NCBI GenBank assembly: GCA_045863195.1
Contig: BTUI01000002.1
Span: 1 to 64,000, forward strand
Direction of reading: 5' to 3'
DNA from: W-Chloroflexi-9 sp045863195
GTDB taxonomy: Bacteria > Chloroflexota > Dehalococcoidia > UBA2979
Length of the DNA: 64,000 bases
Of the stretch, positions 7,796-16,270 are shown in pieces (the stretch's first letter is position 1; each line of letters starts with the position of its first letter). The position numbers were made by a program, and so were the translations under genes. Under the pieces are notes generated by a model. The model was not told the DNA's origin. It worked only from the letters and a program-made list of their open reading frames with translations, and searched no databases.

Positions 7796-9022
7796 ATGCG
7801 CATCCAGATCGTCTCGCTGAACTTCGCGCCGGAGCGGACGGGGACGGGGCAGACGATCGCGGCGCGCGCCGCGTACCTCGCGCGGGCGGGGCACCAGGTG
7901 GATGTCGTCGCCGGCTTTCCGCACTACCCGGAGTGGCGGGTCCACGAGGGGTACCGCCGACGCCCCTACCAGCGCGAGGTGATCGAGGGCGTGCGCGTCC
8001 TGCGCTGCTGGCACCACGTGCCGTCACGCTCGCACACGGCGGGCCGGATGCTCATCGAAGCGTCGTTCGGGCTGACCTCGCTCGCCGCGCACGCGCTGCC
8101 GAGGCCGGACGTGGTGCTGGGGGTGCTGCCGATCCTGAGCGACGGTGTGGCGGCGTGGCTGCTGGCGAAGCGGCACCGCGCCCCCTTCGGGCTGCTGGTG
8201 CAGGACCTGAGCGCACGCGCGGCGACGCAGAGCGGGATGACCGGCGCGAAGGCGCTGGCCGGGCCGGCCGGACGGGTGGAGGCGTTCCTCGCGCGGCGGG
8301 CGGACGGCGTGGCGATCATCGCGGCGGGGTTCCGCGCGCCGCTGCTGGAGTACGGCGCGCGGCCGGAGCGGCTGCACCTGGTGCCGAACTTCACCCCGGT
8401 GGAGGCGCCCTCGATCCCCCGCGCGGAGGTGCGCGCGCGCCTGGGCTGGCCGCAGGACCGGCCGCTGGTGCTGCACTCCGGGAACATGGGCTACAAGCAG
8501 GCGCTGGAGCACGTGGTGGAGGCGGCACGCCTCGCACGCGACGCGGGCAGCGCGACGGAGTTCGTGCTGGTGGGCGACGGCAACCAGCGGGCGATGCTGC
8601 AGGACCTGGTGGCGCGCCACCATCTCTCGAACGTGCGCTTCATGCCGCTGCAGGACGCCTCGATCTTCCCGAGCATGCTGGGTGCGGCGGACGTGCTGGT
8701 GCTGAACCAGCGCGCGACGGTGACGGACATGTCGCTGCCGGGCAAGCTGTCGACCTACCTCGCCTCCGGGCGGCCGGTGGTGGCGGCGGTGCACGAGGCG
8801 AGCGAGACGGCGCGGGAGTTGCGGCGCGCGGGCGCGGACTGCATCGTGCGGCCGGAGGACCCGGCGGCGTTGCTCGCGGGCATCGAGGCGCTGATCGCGG
8901 AGCCGGCGCGCGCGCAGGCGCTCGGCGAGCGGGGCCAGCGGTTCGCGCTCGATGAGTTCGCGCTGCCTCGGATCGAGGCGGCGCTGGACGGGTTCATCGA
9001 AGGCCTGGTGGCCGGCCGCTGA
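7796..9022 (+). CDS. Glycosyltransferase family 4 (WcaI/WbuB-like)
   Basis: A 408-aa GT-B glycosyltransferase. It opens with IVSLNFAPERTGTG, a loop typical of WcaI/WbuB-type enzymes, followed by YLARAGHQVDVVAGFPHYPEW. The C-terminal nucleotide-sugar half has VLHSGNMGYKQALEHVVEAA, then LVGDGNQR and the donor-site region LPGKLSTYLASGRPVVAA with Glu in HEASETA. It is cytoplasmic and membrane-peripheral and probably adds a sugar to the lipid-linked repeat unit. ATG 7796 is 5 nt after the SGNH hydrolase gene. The acceptor and donor are unknown. Confidence 0.85.
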   Translation: MRIQIVSLNFAPERTGTGQTIAARAAYLARAGHQVDVVAGFPHYPEWRVHEGYRRRPYQREVIEGVRVLRCWHHVPSRSHTAGRMLIEASFGLTSLAAHALPRPDVVLGVLPILSDGVAAWLLAKRHRAPFGLLVQDLSARAATQSGMTGAKALAGPAGRVEAFLARRADGVAIIAAGFRAPLLEYGARPERLHLVPNFTPVEAPSIPRAEVRARLGWPQDRPLVLHSGNMGYKQALEHVVEAARLARDAGSATEFVLVGDGNQRAMLQDLVARHHLSNVRFMPLQDASIFPSMLGAADVLVLNQRATVTDMSLPGKLSTYLASGRPVVAAVHEASETARELRRAGADCIVRPEDPAALLAGIEALIAEPARAQALGERGQRFALDEFALPRIEAALDGFIEGLVAGR

Positions 9023-9032
9023 GGCCGTGCCG

Positions 9033-9731
9033 CTACTCCGCGCCTCGCATGCTCAGGATGGCGGGGATCGTCCGCAGCATGATGCCCAGGTCGCCACGGA
9101 TGCTGCGGGTGCGGACGTACTCCACGTCCAGGCGGACGCGGTCCTCGTAGGAGAGCAGGGAGCGGCCGGAGACCTGCCAGAGGCCGGTGAGGCCGGGCTT
9201 CACGGACAACACCTCCGCGGCGTGCTCGCCGTACTTACGGTCGACCTCCACGCGGGTGACCGGGCGCGGCCCCACGATCGCCATGTCGCCGGCGAGGACG
9301 TTGAGCAACTGCGGCAGTTCGTCCAGCGAGGTGCGGCGGAGGATGCGGCCCACCGAGGTGATGCGCGGGTCGCCGGTCAGCTTGAACCGCTCCTCCAGTT
9401 CCGCCTTCAGTTCGGCGGGGATCTCCTGGTTCACGCGCATGGAGCGGAACTTCAGCACGCGGAAGGGGCGGCCGTGGCGGCCGGCGCGCTCGTGGCTGAA
9501 GAGGATGGGGCCGCGCGAGGTCGCCTTCACGGCGACCGCGACAGCCATCAGCACCGGCGAAAGCAGGACGAGCGCCGCGCAGGCGACCACGAGGTCGATG
9601 GCGCGGCTGAGGAGCGCGGACGGAGCGATGGGAGTCCCCTCGGCGGTGAAGCGGTGGTCGATGCGCACGCGAATGCCGCCCTCGAACGCCCCCGTCACGC
9701 GAGGATGCACGCCCGGTGGTGGCAGTGTCAA
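9033..9731 (-). CDS. Initiating sugar transferase (undecaprenyl-phosphate type)
   Basis: A 232-aa bacterial sugar transferase (WbaP/WcaJ catalytic-core type) that loads the first sugar phosphate onto a lipid carrier. One membrane-inserting helix (residues ~40-64) precedes the core: GPILFSHERAGRHGRPFRVLKFRSM, TSLDELPQLLNVLAGDMAIVGPRP and a C-terminal PGLTGLWQVSGRS. It lacks the multi-pass N-terminal domain of full-length WbaP. It is the only gene of the locus on the minus strand, convergent with the GT4 gene and divergent from the DUF4012 gene. The start is uncertain: TTG 9731 gives the full open frame, while GTG codons at 9710 or 9698 are alternatives. Confidence 0.85.
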   Translation of the reverse strand: MTLPPPGVHPRVTGAFEGGIRVRIDHRFTAEGTPIAPSALLSRAIDLVVACAALVLLSPVLMAVAVAVKATSRGPILFSHERAGRHGRPFRVLKFRSMRVNQEIPAELKAELEERFKLTGDPRITSVGRILRRTSLDELPQLLNVLAGDMAIVGPRPVTRVEVDRKYGEHAAEVLSVKPGLTGLWQVSGRSLLSYEDRVRLDVEYVRTRSIRGDLGIMLRTIPAILSMRGAE

Positions 9732-9793
9732 CGCATCCTGACGGTCCAGGACGCCCCGCGCCCGTGAGGGAGCCCTGTGAGACAGTACGGGAG

Positions 9794-12175
9794 ATGCGCC
9801 GCCTCGCCCGGATCGCCCGTCGTCTCCGACGCCGCCTCGTCCGCTGGCGCCGTCCGATCGTGGCCGCCGTCCTCCTGCTGCTGGTGCTGGACGTGGGCTG
9901 GCGCGCCGGGACCGCCGGCGCCGACCTCTTCCGCGCGTACCGCGACCTGAGCGCGGCCGCCGCCATCCTCGACCTCTCGGGGGAGGCGGCGCTGGACGCG
10001 CTGCCCTCGCCGAGCGAGTACCGCGAGGTCCGCCTGCGCGTGGCGCTGGCCGAAGAGCGGATGACCCGCGCGCACGCGCGGCTGGCCTACCTCCGCCCGG
10101 TCGTGCGTGCGACGGGGTACGTGCCGCTCATCGGCCCGACCGCGCGGGACGCGACGCGGATGCTGGACGCGGGCGTGGAGGTCACCCCGGCCCTCAGCCG
10201 CCTCCTCGTCGCTGGCGCTCCCCTGTTCGAAGACCCGGACGCTCCGCTGGTGCAGACCGCCCGCGCCGTGCTCGTCGGTGACGCCGAGGTGATCGAGGGC
10301 GCGCTGGACGCGATCGAGGCGGCGGACGCGGACCTCGCGCGGCTGGAGCCGGAGCGCTGGTTCTGGCCGCTGAACGGCCGCGCGGAGGAGGTCTCGCGCT
10401 TCTCGGAGGCGGTCGCGGTGCTGCGGCAGGAGCGGGAGACGTTCGAGGCGGTGTCGGACTCGTTCGACCGCCTCTTCGGCTACGACGGGCCGGTCCGCTG
10501 GGTGGTGGCCGGCCAGAACGACCAGGAACTGCGCCCCACCGGCGGCTTCATGGGGTCGATGGGCCTCGTCACGCTCGAACAGGGCGAGGTCGCGGAGCAG
10601 GACTACCGCTCCTCGGTCGCGTTCGACCCGCCGGCGGACCGTCCGTACCGGCAGCCACCGGCCCCGCTCGTGCAGTACCTCGGCATCGGCGCGTGGTACG
10701 TGCGTGACGCCAACTGGTGGCCGAACTTCCCGGTGTCGGCGGAGGCGGTGCTGACGCTGATGGAGGAGGACGCCGGCGTCGTCGCGGACGGTGTCATCGC
10801 AATCGATTCGCAGGCCGTCGGTCTGCTGGTGGATGTCTTCGGCCCGCTGGCCGTGCGCGAGTACCCGGAGCCGCTGACCTCCGACAACTGGTTCCGCCTC
10901 GCGGAGGAGGCGGTGACCGGGCATAGCGGCAACGCGGACGCCTCGAACGGGACGACCGCCGGGTGGAGCACGGTGGAGCCGAACACGCTGGAGGCCGTGA
11001 CCTTCGCCGACGCCGGCGTCACGACCGAAGGGCTGCCGGAGGCGACGCTGACCGGCCTGCGCGCCACCGTGCGCGGCGCCGCGCGCATCTTCGCTTACCC
11101 CGTCCAGCTGGAGCCGGGCCTGACGTACGAGGGCTCCGTGTACGTCCTGATCCCGGAGGACTGGGACGGCGGTGGACTGCTGCTCGACATGCCGGAGTTC
11201 GACGGGATGGAGGGCGGCGGCGCGGTCGCCCTGGACATGTCGGTCCGCGGGGCATGGCAGCGCGTGGCGACCACCGGCACGACCGGCGGGGATGGCAGCG
11301 GCAACGTGCGGCTCGTCACCTCCTCGCAGCCCTCGCCGGGGCGCGCGCTGTACGTCACCCGCGTCCAGGTGGAGGTGGTCGGCGCGGAAGGCGCGGCGCA
11401 GGCCGCTGCCTCCCAGGAGGCGAAGCAGGCGTACCTGCGGCCGGTGCTGGAGGCGCTGCTGCAGCAGGCGCAGAGCGCGCCCGCCTCGAAGTTGCCGGCG
11501 CTCGCCTCCGCGCTGCACCACGCCGCACGCGGGCGGCACCTGCAGGTCTACCACCGCGATCCAGAGACGGAGCGCGCGCTCACCCTCGCGGGCGTGTCCG
11601 GCGTGATGGTCGAGGGCGAGGGCGAAGAGCTGCTCGCGGTCGTCGACTCGAACGTCACCTACTCGAAGATCCAGCCGGCGATCCGCCGCGACATCACCGT
11701 CCTTGTGCGCGCCGATGGTGGCCGGGACGTCATCGTGCAGTGGCGGAACATCGTGAACGAACTGGAACTGGACCGCGCGGCGCGGCTGGGACAGAGCGGG
11801 ACGGTGTTCACGCGGGCGACGCTGGAGTACCGCCCCACGCCGGGGGTGTTCGGGACGTACACGCGCGTGTACGGCCCGGCCGGATCCACACTCCAGCGGA
11901 CGGCCGGCTTCGACGTCCCGCCGGGTCTCTTCTCCGTCGACGAGGGCGACGACGTGCCGCGGTTCATGGTGGGCGGACCGGTCCTGCTGATGCCGGGCGA
12001 CTCGAAACGGGCGATCGTCTCCTACGTGGTGCCGGAGTCGCGCCCGCGCCTGCGGGTATGGAAGCAGGCGGGCACGGTCTCGGACACGCTGACGGTGCTG
12101 CAGAACGTGGGCGACCAGCAGGTGACGCTGTACGAGGGGCCGCTGGTGGCCGATGTGGTGGTGGAGCTCCGATGA
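9794..12175 (+). CDS. DUF4012 protein with inserted carbohydrate-binding-like domain
   Basis: A 793-aa protein with an Arg-rich N-terminus, one membrane helix (residues ~18-40) and a large extracytoplasmic DUF4012 region (VAGQNDQELRPTGGFMGS; DANWWPNFP; later VVDSNVTYSKIQ). DUF4012 proteins are frequent in polysaccharide loci of Chloroflexota, Actinobacteria and Patescibacteria; their role is unknown. About 155 residues (~380-535) interrupt the domain. They look like a CBM4/9-type beta-sandwich (GWSTVEPNTLEAVTF ... LEPGLTYEGSVYVL ... VRGAWQRVATTG), after which DUF4012 resumes with a helix (AYLRPVLEALLQQ). ATG 9794 is chosen because it opens directly into the Arg-rich membrane-anchor sequence. 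Confidence 0.72.
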   Translation: MRRLARIARRLRRRLVRWRRPIVAAVLLLLVLDVGWRAGTAGADLFRAYRDLSAAAAILDLSGEAALDALPSPSEYREVRLRVALAEERMTRAHARLAYLRPVVRATGYVPLIGPTARDATRMLDAGVEVTPALSRLLVAGAPLFEDPDAPLVQTARAVLVGDAEVIEGALDAIEAADADLARLEPERWFWPLNGRAEEVSRFSEAVAVLRQERETFEAVSDSFDRLFGYDGPVRWVVAGQNDQELRPTGGFMGSMGLVTLEQGEVAEQDYRSSVAFDPPADRPYRQPPAPLVQYLGIGAWYVRDANWWPNFPVSAEAVLTLMEEDAGVVADGVIAIDSQAVGLLVDVFGPLAVREYPEPLTSDNWFRLAEEAVTGHSGNADASNGTTAGWSTVEPNTLEAVTFADAGVTTEGLPEATLTGLRATVRGAARIFAYPVQLEPGLTYEGSVYVLIPEDWDGGGLLLDMPEFDGMEGGGAVALDMSVRGAWQRVATTGTTGGDGSGNVRLVTSSQPSPGRALYVTRVQVEVVGAEGAAQAAASQEAKQAYLRPVLEALLQQAQSAPASKLPALASALHHAARGRHLQVYHRDPETERALTLAGVSGVMVEGEGEELLAVVDSNVTYSKIQPAIRRDITVLVRADGGRDVIVQWRNIVNELELDRAARLGQSGTVFTRATLEYRPTPGVFGTYTRVYGPAGSTLQRTAGFDVPPGLFSVDEGDDVPRFMVGGPVLLMPGDSKRAIVSYVVPESRPRLRVWKQAGTVSDTLTVLQNVGDQQVTLYEGPLVADVVVELR

Positions 12176-12203
12176 GCATCCGCCCCCAGCGTCGCAGCGC
12201 GGG

Positions 12204-12209
12204 TATGCT
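12204..12209 (+). promoter_or_regulatory. -10 hexamer TATGCT before a glycosyltransferase gene
   Basis: TATGCT lies 27 nt before GTG 12237, downstream of the DUF4012 stop. GGGAGG (about 12227-12232) then serves as ribosome-binding site. It may be an internal promoter for the second half of the polysaccharide locus. Confidence 0.35.
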
Positions 12210-12236
12210 GGGCGGGCAGCGCCACCGGGAGGCCAC

Positions 12237-13493
12237 GTGACCGCCACCCAGCGGCTCCCCCGCGTCCTGATCATCACGCCGGGCGTCCTGAACCCGTTCA
12301 AGTCGAGCGGGGTCACCCTCAGCCGCCTGTTCGCGGAGTGGCCGCGCGAGTGCATCGCGCAGATTCACTCGGACGTCTACCCGGAGGACCCGAGCCTGGC
12401 GAGCCGCTACTACGCGACGGGCGGGCCGTACCGGCGCCCCGGACGGGTGGGGATGCGGCGCGCGGCGCAGTTCGCCGCGTTCGCGCTCGGGCAGGCGGAG
12501 CACGGCCTGTTGTGGTCGCGCATGTCCGGACGGCTCCGCCGGTGGCTGCGCGACTACCGCCCCGAGGTGATCCTGAGCGAGACGGGCAACCTCTCCTTCG
12601 TCCACCTGACGCACGAGGTGATGGACGAGACCGGCGCGCCGCTGGTGCTGCACATCCCGGACGACTGGATGTCGGAGTGGCCGTCGAACGCGCTCGGCCG
12701 GTCGGTGCCGGTGGTGGGGCCCCGTCTCGCCGGGCTTGCTCGCCGCGAGTTCGCGCGGCTGGTCGACCGGGCATCCGGCCTGACCGCGATCAGCGAGGCG
12801 ATGGCGCAGGTGTACCAGCAGCGGTATGGCCGCCCGTGGGAGGTGGTGGTGAACGGTGCGGACCTCGACGCGTGGCCGCCGGTGCCGCTCTCCGATGGCC
12901 CGTTCACCGCATCTCGGCCGTTCACGCTGCTCTACTCCGGGAGCCTCACCGGCCCCACGCAGTTCGATGGCGTGCGTTCGCTCGCGCGGGTCGTGGCGGA
13001 CCTCGCCGCCGAGGGGCACCCGGTGCGGTTCGAGGTGGCGACGCATCCGGTGTTCCGGCATCGCGCGGCCGAACTGCCGGCGTCCCCGGCGGTCGCGTTC
13101 GTGGAGCAGGTGCCCGTGGAGCGGCTCCCGGCGCGGTTCGCGGAGGCGGACGCGCTCTACCTGCCGGGCACGTTCGACCCGCACCATCTCCGCTACGGGC
13201 GGCTGTCGATGCCGGGCAAGGTGGCCGAGTACCTGCCATCCTCGCGTCCGGTGCTGGTGTCGGGCCATCCGTCGCTGGCGTGGGTGGCACACGCCCAGCG
13301 CCACGGCTGGGGCGAGGTGGTGGCGACGCCGGAGCCGGCAGCGATGCGAGCGGCCGTGCTGCGGCTCGCCTCGGACGGGGTGCGCCGGGCCGCGCTCGTG
13401 GCGCGCGCACGCGAGGTCGCGGAGGCGGAGTTCTCGATCGACGTGATGCGGGCGCGTCTGCGCGACGCGCTGTTGCAGGCGGTGGCGGCATGA
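12237..13493 (+). CDS. Glycosyltransferase (GT4-like), paralogue of the 16271 gene
   Basis: A 418-aa GT-B glycosyltransferase. GTG 12237 is preceded by GGGAGG. The N-terminal domain begins RVLIITPGVLNPFKSSGVTL and carries the phrase FAEWPRECIAQIHSDVYPED; the C-terminal half has LLYSGSLTG, EQVPVERLP and LSMPGKVAEYLPSSRPVL. The same architecture and opening occur in the gene at 16271, so the two are paralogues that probably add different sugars. Its stop overlaps the start of the polymerase gene (ATGA). Substrates are unknown. Confidence 0.78.
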   Translation: MTATQRLPRVLIITPGVLNPFKSSGVTLSRLFAEWPRECIAQIHSDVYPEDPSLASRYYATGGPYRRPGRVGMRRAAQFAAFALGQAEHGLLWSRMSGRLRRWLRDYRPEVILSETGNLSFVHLTHEVMDETGAPLVLHIPDDWMSEWPSNALGRSVPVVGPRLAGLARREFARLVDRASGLTAISEAMAQVYQQRYGRPWEVVVNGADLDAWPPVPLSDGPFTASRPFTLLYSGSLTGPTQFDGVRSLARVVADLAAEGHPVRFEVATHPVFRHRAAELPASPAVAFVEQVPVERLPARFAEADALYLPGTFDPHHLRYGRLSMPGKVAEYLPSSRPVLVSGHPSLAWVAHAQRHGWGEVVATPEPAAMRAAVLRLASDGVRRAALVARAREVAEAEFSIDVMRARLRDALLQAVAA

Positions 13494-14893
13494 CGGTGAT
13501 CCCGCCGTCCGCCCTCGCCACGCGGCGGATCGCCACGCGCGGCGTTGCGGTGCGCCATGCGGTGACGACGCTGGAGCCGGGGCACCCGCTCGCCCGCATC
13601 CTCGCGCTGTACCTGTTCCTGTTGCCGTTCAGTCACCTGTCCCCGGCGCCCGGTGTGCGCATCCGGATCCTCCAATTGCCGAACCTCGGTGGACGGTGGG
13701 AGGACCACCTGGGGATCGGCGTGCTGCTCATGCCGGAGTTCCTGTTCGGCGTCGGGATGCTCGTCACGGCGTTGCTGGTGACCGGGCGCTGGATCGGCCG
13801 GGCGCCGCTCTCACGAGGGGGGCGCGTCCTGGTCACCGTCTCGGTGCTCGCGCTGGTGACCGCCCTGCCGGCCACGGTGGCCGGCGATCCCGTCGGGCCG
13901 GCCGTGCTCGGCTGGGTCAGCGTCGCCTCGGCGCTGTCGCTCGGCGTCGCCGTCGCGATCCTGCGCCCGACCGAGGCGACCGTGCGCCTGTGGGTGCTGG
14001 CGTTCATCTTCGGCAGCGCGGCGATCTCCGCCGTGGCGATCCGGTCGTACCTGTTGGCCTTCGGTGTGCCGGAGTCACTGGCGGTGCTGCCGGCGAACCG
14101 GCTGCATCCGTTCTACGAAGACTATGCGCGCATCACGTACGGCCACAGTGGCAACACGGCGGCCGTCCTCACGGTGACGGCGAGCATGACGCTGGCGATG
14201 CTGGCGGCACCGAGGCAGTCCCTGCTCCTCCGGGTCGTGCTGGCGTTGGTGCTCGCGGTGTTCATCGTGAACCTGGCGTTCGCGTTCCAGCGGTGGGCGT
14301 GGGTCACGCTGGCCGCCTCGCTGGTGGCGGTGATCTGGCGCTACCGGCGCAGCGGCACCGGGCTGACGCTGCTGGTGGTGTTGTCGCTGGTCGTGCTGCA
14401 GGCCGGTGCGATCGTCGCGGGCCAGCTGGGCGACTACTTCGTGGAGGGCAGTTCGCTGACGGCGGGCGGCTCGAACATCGGCAGCCGGATCGCGGCGTGG
14501 GCGTGGGCGTGGGACCTGATCCGGCTGAACCCGGCCGGTTACGGCATCAGCCTGACGCCGACTCTGGGCCTGCCGAACGTGATCGCCCACAACCTGCTGG
14601 TGGACGCGGCGGTGGAGGGCGGTGTGCTGTACGCCGCCTGCATCGGCACCTGGGCGGGGTACGTGCTGCTGCGCACGGCCGGGGCGGCGTTCCGGCTGCA
14701 ACTCACGCCCGCACGGTTCGCGGCGCTCCTCGGCGGCGCGGCGCTCACCACGTGGACCGTGTTCTTCGGACTGACCGTGAACCTCGGCCACATCATCCTG
14801 GTGACGCTGTGGGTGGTGCCCGCGGCGATGGCGCTGGGCGCGCCCGAAACGGTCGAGCGTCCTACACTGGCGGTTCCCCCGCACGAAAGGTAA
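13490..14893 (+). CDS. O-antigen ligase/polymerase-like membrane protein
   Basis: A 467-aa polytopic membrane protein with about ten hydrophobic segments. The long extracytoplasmic loop ahead of the last helices carries the O-antigen ligase/polymerase (Wzy_C-like) pattern: SRIAAWAWAWDLIRLNPAGYGIS, then AHNLLVDAAVEGG with its conserved His. It probably polymerises or ligates lipid-linked repeat units outside the membrane. ATG 13490 overlaps the preceding glycosyltransferase stop. Polymerase and ligase cannot be told apart from sequence alone. Confidence 0.75.
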   Translation: MTVIPPSALATRRIATRGVAVRHAVTTLEPGHPLARILALYLFLLPFSHLSPAPGVRIRILQLPNLGGRWEDHLGIGVLLMPEFLFGVGMLVTALLVTGRWIGRAPLSRGGRVLVTVSVLALVTALPATVAGDPVGPAVLGWVSVASALSLGVAVAILRPTEATVRLWVLAFIFGSAAISAVAIRSYLLAFGVPESLAVLPANRLHPFYEDYARITYGHSGNTAAVLTVTASMTLAMLAAPRQSLLLRVVLALVLAVFIVNLAFAFQRWAWVTLAASLVAVIWRYRRSGTGLTLLVVLSLVVLQAGAIVAGQLGDYFVEGSSLTAGGSNIGSRIAAWAWAWDLIRLNPAGYGISLTPTLGLPNVIAHNLLVDAAVEGGVLYAACIGTWAGYVLLRTAGAAFRLQLTPARFAALLGGAALTTWTVFFGLTVNLGHIILVTLWVVPAAMALGAPETVERPTLAVPPHER

Positions 14894-14897
14894 GGCC

Positions 14898-16268
14898 GTG
14901 GGTTCGTACTCGATCGTAGGCCTGGGGAAACTCGGCGCCAGCATGGCCGCCGCCATCGCCAGCCGCGGGCACCGGGTGATCGGCGTGGACGTGATCCCCG
15001 CCGCGGTCGAGGCGGTGAACGCCGGCCGCGCCCCGGTCCAGGAGACCGCGCTGGACGAGACGATCGCTGCGCACCGCGACCGCATCTCGGCGACCCTCGA
15101 CTACACCGAGGCGGTCCGCGACACTGAGGCGACGTTCGTCGTGATCCCCACGCCGAGCGCGCCGGACGGCTCCTTCGACATCAGGTACGCGCGCGAGGCG
15201 TTCGCCGGCATCGGCCGGGCGCTGCGCGACAAGTCCGGCTACCACCTGGTGGTGATGACCAGCACCGTGCTGCCCGGCGCCACGCGGTACGGCCTGATCC
15301 CGCTGCTGGAGGAGGGCTCCGGCAAGCGCGCGGGCGTGGACTTCGGCGTCTGCTACAGCCCGGAGTTCATCGCGCTCGGCAGCGTCATCCGCGACTTTCT
15401 GCACCCCGACTTCACGCTCATCGGCGAGTACGACGAGCGCTCCGGCGACGCGCTGGAGGCGATCTACGGCGGCATCCTGGCGAACCAGGCGCCGGCCGCG
15501 CGCATGAGCATCGAGAACGCCGAACTGGCCAAGGTGGCGGTGAACACCTACGTCACCACCAAGATCACGTTCGCGAACATGCTCGCCGAGATCTGCGACC
15601 GCCTGCCGGGCGGGGACGTGGACGCGGTGACGCGCGCGCTCGGCATGGATTCGAGGATCGGCGCGCGCTACCTGACGGGCGCGCTTGGCTACGGCGGGCC
15701 GTGCTTCCCGCGCGACAACCAGGCGCTCTCCTTCATCGCACGCGCCGTCGGCTCGGACGCGCCGATCGCGGACGCGACCGACCGCACCAACCGCAGCCTG
15801 CCCGCCGCGCTCGCGCAGCGCGCCCTCGACGGGATCGAGGACGGCGCGCGCGTTGCCGTGCTCGGGCTCTCCTACAAGCCAGCCTCCCACGTGGTGGAGG
15901 AGTCCCAGGGCCTGGCGCTGGCGAACGCGATGGCGGCGGCAGGGGCGCGCGTGCGCGCCTTCGACCCGCTGGCGAACGGCACCGCCCAAGGCGCTGCGGA
16001 CGCGCGCGTGGAACTCGTCGACTCGGTGGAGGCGTGCCTGCAGGGGGCGCGGGTGGTGCTGATCACCAACCCCGACCCGGCGTTCCGCGGGCTGGACGCG
16101 GCCGCCTTCGCCGCGACGGCGCGGCCGGTGCGGGTGGTCGACTACTGGCGGCTGCTGCCGGCGCTCGCCGGGGAGCCGGGCATCGAGTACGTCGGCTACG
16201 GCCGCGCGCGGGACGAGTCCGCCGGCGAGCGACTGGCCGACCTCTGGGCCGCGCCCGCGGGCCGGTAG
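14898..16268 (+). CDS. Nucleotide-sugar dehydrogenase (UDP-glucose/UDP-ManNAc type)
   Basis: A 456-aa NAD-dependent UDP-sugar 6-dehydrogenase that makes a uronic acid for the glycan. The Rossmann motif is GLGKLGASMAAAIASRGH. The active-site Cys is in GYGGPCFPRDN (Cys269), conserved Lys and Asn sit in ELAKVAVNTYVTTKITFAN, and the C-terminal UDP-binding domain begins VLGLSYKP. The catalytic thiohemiacetal mechanism of the family is intact. GTG 14898 has a purine-rich GAAAGGTAAGG ahead of it, and a TACACT hexamer lies at 14863-14868. Whether it oxidises UDP-glucose, UDP-GlcNAc or UDP-ManNAc cannot be decided. Confidence 0.85.
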   Translation: MGSYSIVGLGKLGASMAAAIASRGHRVIGVDVIPAAVEAVNAGRAPVQETALDETIAAHRDRISATLDYTEAVRDTEATFVVIPTPSAPDGSFDIRYAREAFAGIGRALRDKSGYHLVVMTSTVLPGATRYGLIPLLEEGSGKRAGVDFGVCYSPEFIALGSVIRDFLHPDFTLIGEYDERSGDALEAIYGGILANQAPAARMSIENAELAKVAVNTYVTTKITFANMLAEICDRLPGGDVDAVTRALGMDSRIGARYLTGALGYGGPCFPRDNQALSFIARAVGSDAPIADATDRTNRSLPAALAQRALDGIEDGARVAVLGLSYKPASHVVEESQGLALANAMAAAGARVRAFDPLANGTAQGAADARVELVDSVEACLQGARVVLITNPDPAFRGLDAAAFAATARPVRVVDYWRLLPALAGEPGIEYVGYGRARDESAGERLADLWAAPAGR

Positions 16269-16270
16269 CG

